Of a DNA stretch of 8,762 nt, positions 1 through 5,522 are shown one piece after another. The notes beneath the pieces were generated by a model. That model saw only the letters and a list, made by a program, of their open reading frames with translations, was not told the DNA's origin and made no database searches. Location of the stretch: NCBI GenBank assembly GCA_005883175.1, contig VAYV01000147.1, forward strand, positions 1 to 8,762. The letters are read 5' to 3'. The stretch comes from Actinomycetota bacterium. GTDB lineage: Bacteria > Actinomycetota > AC-67. A program made the position numbers and the translations under genes. Each line of letters opens with the position of its first letter. Within the stretch, counting starts at the first letter, position 1.

Positions 1-389
1 GGGGGCTCTTCCGGCACGTCGGCTTCCGGCTTCCACTCCTGGATACGGCTGCGGCGCTCTTCGATCTTCGCGCGCCTTCCCGAGAGCTCGCGCAGGTAGT
101 ACAGCTTCGCGCGGCGCACCTTGCCGTGGCGCACGACCTCGAGCTTCGCGACCGCCGGCGCGTGGATCGGGAACGTACGCTCGACGCCCACACCGAAGGA
201 CACCTTCCGAACCGTGAACGACTCGCGAAGGCCCCCGCCGCGTCGTGCGATCACGACGCCCTCGAAAACCTGGAGCCGCTCGCGGCCGCCTTCACGCACC
301 TTGACGTGCACTTTCACTTGGTCGCCGGGGCGGAACGGCGGGATGTCCTTGCGCAGGCGCGTCCGCTCGATGAGGTCGACTTTGTTCAT
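1..389 (-). CDS. rplS: 50S ribosomal protein L19, 3' end cut by the window
   Basis: Ribosomal protein L19, a large-subunit protein that lies near the 30S/50S interface. The translation from the ATG at 389 gives the usual L19 order: an N-terminal helix (MNKVDLIERTRLRKDIPPF), then FRPGDQVKVHVKVREG, LQVFEGVVIARRGGG, ESFTVRKVSFGVGVERTFP, and the late block KLEVVRHGKVRRAKLYYLRE. The frame stays open to the window edge, giving 129 residues without a stop. Typical L19 is about 115 residues, so this one carries a C-terminal extension (RIQEWKPEADVPEEP and onward) that turns acidic and Pro-rich, and its real end is outside the window. GGAG at 395-398, 5 nt before the ATG, fits a ribosome binding site. 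It is the last visible gene of the cluster, 79 nt after trmD, in the usual trmD-rplS order. The identification is secure; only the length is unknown. Confidence 0.96.
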   Translation of the reverse strand, partial: MNKVDLIERTRLRKDIPPFRPGDQVKVHVKVREGGRERLQVFEGVVIARRGGGLRESFTVRKVSFGVGVERTFPIHAPAVAKLEVVRHGKVRRAKLYYLRELSGRRAKIEERRSRIQEWKPEADVPEEP

Positions 390-394
390 CGGTG

Positions 395-398
395 CTCC
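395..398 (-). promoter_or_regulatory. Ribosome binding site of rplS
   Basis: The minus strand reads CTGGAGCACCGATG, which places GGAG 5 nt before the rplS start codon. This supports the ATG at 389 as the start. Confidence 0.55.
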
Positions 399-413
399 AG
401 GTGGATGTCGGTT

Positions 414-454
414 GCCCGTCCGGGCTGGGGGCTAATGCTACCGGCTGACCCCCC
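414..454 (-). promoter_or_regulatory. Two potential hairpins in the trmD-rplS gap
   Basis: The 79-nt gap between the trmD stop and the rplS start can form two stems in the transcript. In 427-454, a G run (449-454) can pair with a C run (427-431) across a loop of about 17 nt. In 414-425, GCCC-GGAC-GGGC forms a 4-bp stem with a tetraloop. The SD and the ATG of rplS follow. There is no U tract, so this is not a classical terminator. It could be an attenuating or autoregulatory leader for L19, an mRNA processing site, or chance folding of GC-rich DNA. Confidence 0.3.
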
Positions 455-468
455 GTTTCGCACAGTGC

Positions 469-1143
469 CTAGCCGCCGAGCAGATCCGGCCGGCGCGCGC
501 CCGTCCGCTCGAGCGCCTGGTCGCGTCGCCAGCGCTCGATCGCGGCGTGATCGCCCGATAGCAGCACGTCCGGCACGCGCATGCCGCGGAAATCCGCCGG
601 CCGCGTGAACTGCGGATAGTCGAGCAAGCCGCTCGAGAACGACTCCGCGACCAGCGAGGCGGGCTCCCCCACGACCCCGGCCACGAGGCGCGTCACCGCT
701 TCGACGACGACGAGCGCCGCGGACTCCCCGCCGGCGAGGACGTAGTCGCCGATCGACAGCTCGTCGGTCGCAAGCCCGAGCGCGACGCGCTCGTCGATCC
801 CCTCGTACCGGCCGCACATCAACACGATGTGCTCGGCACCGCTCAGCTCTTCGGCGGCGCGTTGGTCGAACCGACGCCCGGCCGGCGTCAGCAGCACGCG
901 GCGCGCGCGCTCCCACCCGTCGATCGCTTCCACGGCCTCGAACCACGGCTGCGCCATCATCACCATCCCCGGGCCACCGCCGAACGGCTCGTCGTCGACC
1001 GTGCGGTGCTTGTCGGTGGTGTGCGCGCGCAAGTCGTGGACCTTGATGTCGAGCAGCCCTTTCGCGCGCGCCTTCCCGAGCAGCGCCGCATCCAGGGGCC
1101 CGGTGAAGTACTCGGGGAAGATCGTGACGATGTCGATCCGCAT
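469..1143 (-). CDS. trmD: tRNA (guanine-N1-)-methyltransferase TrmD
   Basis: SPOUT-family enzyme that uses S-adenosylmethionine to methylate N1 of G37 in tRNAs with G36G37, which prevents +1 frameshifting. Visible signatures in the 224-residue product: MRIDIVTIFPEYF at the start, EPFGGGPGMVMM (52-63), LMCGRYEGIDERV (108-120), the trefoil-knot SAM site LSIGDYVLAGGE (129-140), LLDYPQFTRP (173-182), and PDVLLSGDHAAIERWRRDQ (191-209) followed by the RRPDLL end. It is somewhat shorter than E. coli TrmD (about 255) because the C-terminal tail is short, as in other actinobacteria. By eye, the H. influenzae catalytic Arg154 matches R152, but the general-base Asp169 falls on E167. The start ATG overlaps the rimM stop as TGATG, so translation is probably coupled, and a good SD precedes it. 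It acts as a dimer in the cytoplasm. Confidence 0.97.
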   Translation of the reverse strand: MRIDIVTIFPEYFTGPLDAALLGKARAKGLLDIKVHDLRAHTTDKHRTVDDEPFGGGPGMVMMAQPWFEAVEAIDGWERARRVLLTPAGRRFDQRAAEELSGAEHIVLMCGRYEGIDERVALGLATDELSIGDYVLAGGESAALVVVEAVTRLVAGVVGEPASLVAESFSSGLLDYPQFTRPADFRGMRVPDVLLSGDHAAIERWRRDQALERTGARRPDLLGG

Positions 1144-1640
1144 CAGAACAGTCCTTCCGGAGGCCGCAACACGATCGTCCGTGCGTCGAGATCGACGCGG
1201 ATGACGATGTCACGCACTGCCGGCACCAGGACCTCGCGCCCGTGCACGCGCACGACCCACAGATCGGCGGAGGGGCTCTCATCGACTCGATCCATCGTGC
1301 CGAGCGTATGCCCGTCCTCGTCGGTCACGGTCAGACCGGCGAGCTGATGCGGATAGAACGACCACTCGTCGTCGAGCGCGCCCGCTTCATCGGCGGGGAT
1401 GGTCAGCTCCGCGCCTTGAAGCGCTTCCGCTGCGGAACGGTCCGGCACGTCGTCGAACCGGACGAGCAGCCGGTCGTGGTGCGCGCGCGACGTTGCAACC
1501 GTTAGCGCGCGCTCGCCGACGAACACGCGCGCGCCGGGCGCGAACCGGGCCGGCTCGTCGGACAAGACGTCGATGGCGACCTCACCTCGTATCCCGTGCG
1601 CTTTCGCGATGCGGCCGACGACGAGCCGCTCGGGCTCCAC
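1143..1640 (-). CDS. rimM: 16S rRNA processing / 30S maturation factor RimM
   Basis: Assembly factor that binds S19 and the 16S 3' domain during 30S head maturation. The 165-residue product has the two expected domains. The N-terminal RimM beta-barrel is seen as LVVGRIAKAHGIRGEVAIDV (6-25), with the hallmark GxIxxxHGIRGEV, and continues to about residue 85 (ALQGAELTIP). The C-terminal PRC-barrel runs from about 92 (EWSFYPHQLAGLTV), through DGHTLGTMDRV and LWVVRVHGREVLVPAV, to the IVLRPPEGLF end. Length and order fit the family. The start codon is GTG (MEPERLVVG), 3 nt after the khpA stop, with no strong SD, so re-initiation after khpA is likely. The stop overlaps the trmD ATG by 1 nt. The rimM-trmD pairing is one of the most conserved in bacteria. 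Confidence 0.96.
   Translation of the reverse strand: MEPERLVVGRIAKAHGIRGEVAIDVLSDEPARFAPGARVFVGERALTVATSRAHHDRLLVRFDDVPDRSAAEALQGAELTIPADEAGALDDEWSFYPHQLAGLTVTDEDGHTLGTMDRVDESPSADLWVVRVHGREVLVPAVRDIVIRVDLDARTIVLRPPEGLF
1152..1158 (-). promoter_or_regulatory. Ribosome binding site of trmD inside rimM
   Basis: GGAAGGA lies 8 nt before the trmD ATG and within the last codons of rimM. Together with the TGATG stop/start overlap, it supports this start and translational coupling. Confidence 0.6.
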
Positions 1641-1643
1641 GTC

Positions 1644-1955
1644 TCAGTCGGCGATCTCGATGATCGCGTGGACCCCTGCGCGCGCGGCTGCCGCGCGGGT
1701 GACTTGGCGCAGTGCGCGCGCGATGCGACCGCTCCGTCCGATCACGCGGCCCATGTCCTCTGCGTTCACGTGCAGCCGGTAGACGAGACCACGCTCCGTC
1801 TGCAGCCGTTCCACGCGCACGTCGTCGACATTCGCAACGAGGGAGCGCGCGAGGTATCCGAGGGTGTCACCCACGAGGTCGGACTCGGATGAGGCGGCGG
1901 CCGGCGTTTCTACGCCGGGCGTTTCTTCGCCGTCGCCTGCTTGTGTTTCTGCCAT
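1644..1955 (-). CDS. khpA: KH-domain RNA-binding protein KhpA, possible acidic N-terminal extension
   Basis: Small type-II KH protein; in Gram-positive bacteria KhpA pairs with KhpB/Jag, binds many RNAs and affects cell elongation and division. The KH core starts near residue 28: LGYLARSLV, then VNAEDMGRVIGRSGRIARALR with the RNA-gripping GRSG loop at 73-76, and ends RAGVHAIIEIAD. From the ATG at 1955 the product is 103 residues, with about 27 extra acidic, Ala/Ser-rich residues before the KH fold, and the gene overlaps the end of rpsP by 46 nt. An in-frame GTG at 1874 would give 76 residues, the usual KhpA length, and no overlap. Neither start has a clear SD (GGGG sits too close to the ATG). 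Its place between rpsP and rimM is the standard one. Family is secure, start is not. Confidence 0.9.
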   Translation of the reverse strand: MAETQAGDGEETPGVETPAAASSESDLVGDTLGYLARSLVANVDDVRVERLQTERGLVYRLHVNAEDMGRVIGRSGRIARALRQVTRAAAARAGVHAIIEIAD

Positions 1956-2188
1956 ATCCCCGTTCGCTTTAGCAGCGCCGTCGCGCTCGCACTCGGCTGG
2001 GCGCCTTTGGCGAGCCAGTGGAGGGCGCGCTCCTCATCCAGCTTGATCTGCGATGGGTTCGTCAGTGGGTTGTAGTTGCCCAAGATCTCGACGAAACGGC
2101 CGTCGCGCGGCGATCGCTGGTCGGCGACGACAACGCGGAACGAGGGCTGCTTGCGCTTGCCCGTTCGAAGGAGTCGGATTCGTACCAC
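1910..2188 (-). CDS. rpsP: 30S ribosomal protein S16
   Basis: Small-subunit protein that binds 16S rRNA early in 30S assembly. The 92-residue product begins MVRIRLLRTGKRKQPSFRVV and contains the S16 signatures VVADQRSPRDGRFVEILGNYNP and DEERALHWLAKGAQPS, followed by ALLKRTGIWQKH and a short Lys-rich tail. I chose the GTG at 2188 because all S16 proteins start at the (M)VxIRL strand. A longer open frame reaching back to an ATG at 2263 would add 25 unrelated residues and run into ffh. No strong SD is visible before the GTG. The gene lies 43 nt after ffh. Its 3' end may be shared with the start of khpA; the AAA/AAG codons of the basic tail explain the local drop in GC there. Confidence 0.95.
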   Translation of the reverse strand: MVRIRLLRTGKRKQPSFRVVVADQRSPRDGRFVEILGNYNPLTNPSQIKLDEERALHWLAKGAQPSASATALLKRTGIWQKHKQATAKKRPA

Positions 2189-2231
2189 GGCCCGCAAAGG
2201 GTACCCGACGATCCCAGCCCACGCTACATAC

Positions 2232-3647
2232 CTACTTGCGTTTCCGCTTCTTGCCCTTGGCATGCTGCTTCGGCCGGTGCGGGCGGTTCTTCGCCTTCCC
2301 CCGGCCTGCCCGAGGCATGCTCCCCGGCGGCCCCATCCCGTGCGGGAGGGAGGGCAAACCGCCCCCGCCGGCCATCGCGCGCATCATCACCTTGACCTGA
2401 TCGAACTGACGCACCAGCGCGTTCACATCGGACACGGTTCTGCCGCAGCCGCGCGCGATCCGCTGCCGGCGGGAGTTGTTGATGATCGCCGGGTCGATGC
2501 GCTCTGCCGGGGTCATCGATTGGATGATCGCTTCAACCCGGCTCAGCTCTTTCTCGTCCAGGTCGACGTCCTTCAACGCTCCCTTCATGCCCGGCATCAT
2601 CCCGAGCAGGTTGGTCAGCGGGCCCATCTTGCGCAGCTGGCGCATCTGTTTCAGGAAGTCGTCGAGCGTGAACGTCGCCTTGCGCATCTTCTCTTCGAGT
2701 GCGATGCGCTCGTCTTCCTCGAACGCTTCCTCGGACTTCTCGATCAGCGTCATGATGTCGCCCATCCCGAGGATGCGGGACGCGAGGCGGTCCGGATGGA
2801 ACGGCTCGAACGCGTCCAGACGCTCCCCCGTCGATGCGAACTTGACCGGCTTGCCGGAAACCTGAGCGATCGAGAGTGCGGCGCCCCCGCGCGCATCGCC
2901 GTCGAGCTTGGTGAGGATGATCCCCGTGTAGTCGACGCGCTCGAGGAACGCCGTGGCGACGTTCACCGCGTCCTGGCCCGTCATCGCGTCGGCGACGAAC
3001 AACGTCTCGGTCGGCTGGATGCGGTCGCGGATGGCTGCCGCTTCGCTCATCATCTCTTCGTCGACGTGGAGGCGGCCTGCCGTGTCGACGATCACGACGT
3101 CCCGCATCAGGCGGTGCGCTTCTTCCAAGCCGGTCGCAGCGACGTCGACGGCGGTCATGCCCGTGCGCGCGACGACGGGAACGTCGACCTCGTCTCCCAG
3201 CAGCTTCAGCTGCTCGACGGCGGCGGGACGCCGGAGGTCGCACGCGACGAGGAGCGGCCGTTTGCCCTTGCTCTTCAGCAGCCGGGCGAGCTTCCCAGCC
3301 GCCGTCGTCTTCCCGGAACCCTGGAGGCCGGCGAGCATGATGACCGTCGGCGGCTTCGGCGACCACGTCAACGGCGACGTCGTGCGCCCGAGGGTCTCTA
3401 CGAGCTCGTCGTTGACGATCTTGACGATCGTTTGCGCCGGCGTGAGCGCCTTGCGTACCTCTTCGCCCATCGCGCGCTCGCGCACCCGGCCGACGAAAGA
3501 GCGCACGACGTCCGTGTGCACGTCGGCCTCGAGCAATGCGAGCCGGACCTCGCGCAGGACGTCGTCGATCTGCTGCTCGGAAAGACGGCCTCGGCCGCGG
3601 AGGCGGCCGAAGATTCCTTCGATCCGTTCGCTTAGGGTGTCGAACAC
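2232..3647 (-). CDS. ffh: Signal recognition particle GTPase Ffh (SRP54)
   Basis: Protein part of the signal recognition particle: it binds the 4.5S/SRP RNA and signal sequences, then docks with FtsY to deliver nascent membrane proteins to SecYEG. The 471-residue product shows the N helical bundle (1-85), the G domain with P-loop GLQGSGKTT (107-115), CDLRRPAA (136-143), DTAGRL (188-193), TKLDGDARGG (246-255), then the Met-rich M domain (about 325-430) with LLGMMPGMKG and the RNA-binding stretch SRRQRIARGCG..VSDVN (392-408). The position before the final Gly of that stretch is Cys, where Ser is common. A Gly/Pro and very basic tail (GKGKK-type, ending KRKRK) follows, as in many actinobacteria. 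The start is GTG (MFDTLSERIEGIF). There is no SD, and a -10-like TAACAT stands 6 nt before it, so a leaderless mRNA is possible. Confidence 0.98.
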   Translation of the reverse strand: MFDTLSERIEGIFGRLRGRGRLSEQQIDDVLREVRLALLEADVHTDVVRSFVGRVRERAMGEEVRKALTPAQTIVKIVNDELVETLGRTTSPLTWSPKPPTVIMLAGLQGSGKTTAAGKLARLLKSKGKRPLLVACDLRRPAAVEQLKLLGDEVDVPVVARTGMTAVDVAATGLEEAHRLMRDVVIVDTAGRLHVDEEMMSEAAAIRDRIQPTETLFVADAMTGQDAVNVATAFLERVDYTGIILTKLDGDARGGAALSIAQVSGKPVKFASTGERLDAFEPFHPDRLASRILGMGDIMTLIEKSEEAFEEDERIALEEKMRKATFTLDDFLKQMRQLRKMGPLTNLLGMMPGMKGALKDVDLDEKELSRVEAIIQSMTPAERIDPAIINNSRRQRIARGCGRTVSDVNALVRQFDQVKVMMRAMAGGGGLPSLPHGMGPPGSMPRAGRGKAKNRPHRPKQHAKGKKRKRK

Positions 3648-3659
3648 GACGTCATGTTA
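3648..3659 (-). promoter_or_regulatory. Candidate -10 element for a leaderless ffh transcript
   Basis: The minus strand reads TAACAT (3659-3654), then GACGTC, then the GTG start of ffh. TAnnnT fits the actinobacterial -10 consensus, and transcription would begin at or near the G of GTG. ffh has no SD, which agrees with leaderless translation. No convincing -35 hexamer is visible 16-18 nt upstream. The same bases also form an imperfect inverted repeat (3643-3658) that includes the start codon, so folding of a read-through transcript is an alternative role. Confidence 0.35.
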
Positions 3660-3690
3660 TCGACGCAGCCGTGGAGCGTTGCGGGGAAAC

Positions 3691-4281
3691 TCAGGCGTCG
3701 GGTTGCAGCGGCTGATCGCCGTCGCCGTACAGCCGCTCGGCGCTGAGGATCGACTCCGCGATCTCGCGCATCTTGCGGTTCTCGTCCTGGCTCGCCTTCT
3801 GCATCCGGCGGTACGCCGCGTCTTCGCTCACGCCGAGGCGGCGCATCAGGACACCCTTCGCGCGCTCGACGACCTTCCTCGTCTCGAGCATCCCTCGAAG
3901 GTTCTCTGCCTCTTGGCGAGCCGCCCTCAGATCGCCGGCGCGCGCGACGGCGCTCGTGCCGATCGCGGCCATGACCTCCGGTTCGACGGCCGGCGTCAGG
4001 ACGACGAACGCGCCGCAGTCCGCGAACTCCTTCGCCGACTGCGCGTCCGGCGCAAGGATGGCGGTCGCCACCTCACCGGCGAGGACGGACAAACCCTGGG
4101 CGAAGTCCGGACCTCCCGAGACAAGGACGAGATCGGCCGCTCGGCTGGAGACCAGCTCGACGACTGCGTCCCAGGTGGGGGCCTCGCCGACGAGCTCGAA
4201 TCCGGAATCGTTCGCAAGGCCGAGCAGGACGGCTCGGGTTGTTCCCCCGCCGTCCGCGATGACGACACGTAACGGGCGCAT
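3691..4281 (-). CDS. ANTAR-domain RNA-binding regulator with degenerate receiver domain
   Basis: Likely antiterminator. ANTAR domains bind RNA with two adjacent hexaloop hairpins and prevent terminator formation. From the ATG at 4281 the product has 196 residues. Residues 3-115 look like a CheY-like receiver (LRVVIADGGG, then ADLVLVSGGPD, then FVVLTPAVEPE), and 127-182 is an ANTAR domain: ENLRGMLETRKVVERAKGVL followed by MRRLGVSEDAAYRRMQ and KMREIAESIL. The receiver has lost its active site: the phospho-Asp position is S55, only one of the two early acidic residues remains (D10), and the Thr/Ser and Lys positions are A77 and T96. It may work like AmiR, which senses through a partner protein. 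GGGGAAGAG 9 nt upstream supports this start; an ATG at 4308 would add 9 residues. The gene sits alone between ftsY and ffh. Its target and signal are unknown. Confidence 0.9.
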   Translation of the reverse strand: MRPLRVVIADGGGTTRAVLLGLANDSGFELVGEAPTWDAVVELVSSRAADLVLVSGGPDFAQGLSVLAGEVATAILAPDAQSAKEFADCGAFVVLTPAVEPEVMAAIGTSAVARAGDLRAARQEAENLRGMLETRKVVERAKGVLMRRLGVSEDAAYRRMQKASQDENRKMREIAESILSAERLYGDGDQPLQPDA

Positions 4282-4290
4282 AAAGGTTGT

Positions 4291-4299
4291 CTCTTCCCC
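4291..4299 (-). promoter_or_regulatory. Ribosome binding site deciding the ANTAR gene start
   Basis: GGGGAAGAG on the minus strand ends 9 nt before the ATG at 4281. The upstream in-frame ATG at 4308 lacks a comparable site, so the shorter protein beginning MRPLRVVIADG, the normal receiver start, is preferred. Confidence 0.5.
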
Positions 4300-4314
4300 A
4301 TTCGTCATCGGTCT

Positions 4315-4327
4315 GGACGGAACGTCC
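4315..4327 (-). promoter_or_regulatory. Small hairpin upstream of the ANTAR gene
   Basis: GGACG-TTC-CGTCC in the transcript gives a 5-bp stem with a 3-nt loop, or 4 bp with a 5-nt loop. It lies between ftsY and the ANTAR start. It does not show the 6-nt loop with A at position 1 and G at position 4 known for ANTAR targets. It may be a spacer structure or chance. Confidence 0.25.
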
Positions 4328-4353
4328 CTTTACCTGCCCGTGAAGTGTGCCCG

Positions 4354-4367
4354 AGGCCGTGAGGCCT
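4354..4367 (-). promoter_or_regulatory. Hairpin directly after the ftsY stop codon
   Basis: The transcript reads AGGCC-UCAC-GGCCU right after the TGA of ftsY: a perfect 5-bp stem with a tetraloop. No U run follows, so strong intrinsic termination is unlikely. It could protect the 3' end of the upstream message, mark a processing site, or cause partial attenuation before the regulator and ffh. Confidence 0.4.
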
Positions 4368-5489
4368 TCAAACATTTATCCCCAGCAGGTCATCGACGAA
4401 AACATCCGGGTCGAAGGTTGCCAGGTCACCGACCCCCTCGCCTAATCCGACGAGTTTCACCGGGATCCCCAGCTCCTGCTGGACGGCGATGACGATGCCG
4501 CCTTTCGCGGTGCCATCGAGCTTGGTCAGGACGATCCCCGTGATGCCGGCCACCTCGGCGAAGGCGCGCGCCTGCGCCACGCCGTTCTGGCCGGTCGTCG
4601 CGTCGAGCACCAGCAAGACCTCGTCCGGCGCGCCCGTTTCGCGGTCCAGGATGCGGCGGATCTTTCCAAGCTCTTCCATAAGGTTCTTCTTCGTCTGCAG
4701 CCGGCCGGCCGTGTCCACGATGAGGACGTCCCGGCCGCGCGCCTTGGCCGCGGCGACCCCGTCGTACACCACCGCCGCTGGGTCAGCACCCGGCGCGTGC
4801 TTCACGATGTCGGCCCCCGATAGCTCTGCCCACCGCTCGAGCTGCTGGTCGGCGGCGGCGCGGAACGTGTCGGCCGCCGCGAGGACTACGGAGCGGCCCT
4901 CATCCCGAAGCTGCGCCGCCAGCTTGCCGATCGTCGTCGTCTTCCCCACCCCGTTGACGCCGGTGATCAGCCAGACGCTCGTCCCTCCGGGCTTCGTTTT
5001 CAGCGACCGGTCGGGATGTCCCAGCGCCGAGACCAGCTCGTCCTTGAGAGCGGCCATCCCGTCGGCGACGTCTCTGCGCGCGCGCATCGCCCCCACGATC
5101 CGCCGGGTCGCCGCGACGCCGACGTCCGCGCGCAGCAAGACCTCCTCCAGCTCCTCCCACTCCTGCTCGGTGAGCGCTGTGCCTTTGAACAGCCTCGTCA
5201 GCGAAGCGCCGATCGATCGAATCCGCCGGCGCGGCGCGACGACCGGCGGCGGAGGTTCGGGAGGCGGTGCCTCGACCGTCGGGATCTCGGGTGCTGTCGT
5301 TTGGGGGATCTTCGGCGGCGCTTGGACCTCTCGAGGCGAGGCGACCGTCTCGGGCGGAGCGACCCGTTCGGCCGGCGGCGCCGGACGGGCGCGCCGGCGC
5401 GACCGAACGCCGACGAAACCGACGAGCGCGAGCACGACGACGATCACGGGGATGAGGATCGGAAGGATCGAGACGGCGAGTGGCGTCAT
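4368..5489 (-). CDS. ftsY: Signal recognition particle receptor FtsY
   Basis: SRP receptor GTPase. It forms a GTP-bound heterodimer with Ffh at the membrane and hands ribosomes to SecYEG. The 373-residue product starts with a hydrophobic segment (about 4-28, AVSILPILIPVIVVVLALVG) followed by an RSRRR basic stop and a Pro/Glu/Val-rich linker (33-86). This is the anchored layout common in actinobacteria, unlike the acidic A domain of E. coli. The N domain follows (about 92-160, SLTRLFKGTALTEQEWEELE), then the G domain with GVNGVGKTTT (177-186), DTFRAAA (207-213), DTAGRLQTKKNLMEEL (259-274), TKLDGTAKGG (322-331) and the closing GLGEGVGDLATFDPDVFVDDLL. The ATG at 5489 directly precedes the membrane segment; no strong SD is seen. 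It begins 33 nt after smc, the usual smc-ftsY order, and ffh lies one gene downstream. Confidence 0.98.
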   Translation of the reverse strand: MTPLAVSILPILIPVIVVVLALVGFVGVRSRRRARPAPPAERVAPPETVASPREVQAPPKIPQTTAPEIPTVEAPPPEPPPPVVAPRRRIRSIGASLTRLFKGTALTEQEWEELEEVLLRADVGVAATRRIVGAMRARRDVADGMAALKDELVSALGHPDRSLKTKPGGTSVWLITGVNGVGKTTTIGKLAAQLRDEGRSVVLAAADTFRAAADQQLERWAELSGADIVKHAPGADPAAVVYDGVAAAKARGRDVLIVDTAGRLQTKKNLMEELGKIRRILDRETGAPDEVLLVLDATTGQNGVAQARAFAEVAGITGIVLTKLDGTAKGGIVIAVQQELGIPVKLVGLGEGVGDLATFDPDVFVDDLLGINV

Positions 5490-5522
5490 ACGAGCGGGCA
5501 GACTACCAAGACGCGGGACGAC

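Noticed and set aside
898..912. Alternating CG tracts here and at many sites in smc as repeats or Z-DNA elements
   Set aside because: They follow from Arg/Ala codons with G/C third bases in coding DNA; no regular spacing or conserved unit is seen.
386..1282. 298-codon minus-strand frame covering trmD
   Set aside because: Overlaps trmD and parts of rimM in another frame; the product is Arg-rich and resembles nothing, while trmD matches its family along its full length.
2199..2206. Palindrome GGGTACCC before rpsP as an operator
   Set aside because: Only 8 bases, no second copy and no loop; expected by chance in GC-rich DNA.
2189..2263. Longer rpsP starting from an ATG at 2263
   Set aside because: It would add 25 residues unlike any S16 N-terminus and overlap the end of ffh; the GTG at 2188 gives the canonical start.
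2076..3635. 519-codon open frame on the plus strand, opposite ffh
   Set aside because: It is the antisense of a clear ffh gene. The product is His/Arg/Asp-rich with no family pattern, as expected when GC-rich codons are read on the other strand.
5500..5505. TAGTCT as a -10 element for ftsY
   Set aside because: The spacing to the ATG is 10 nt and no -35 is visible; one hexamer match is too weak to report as a promoter.
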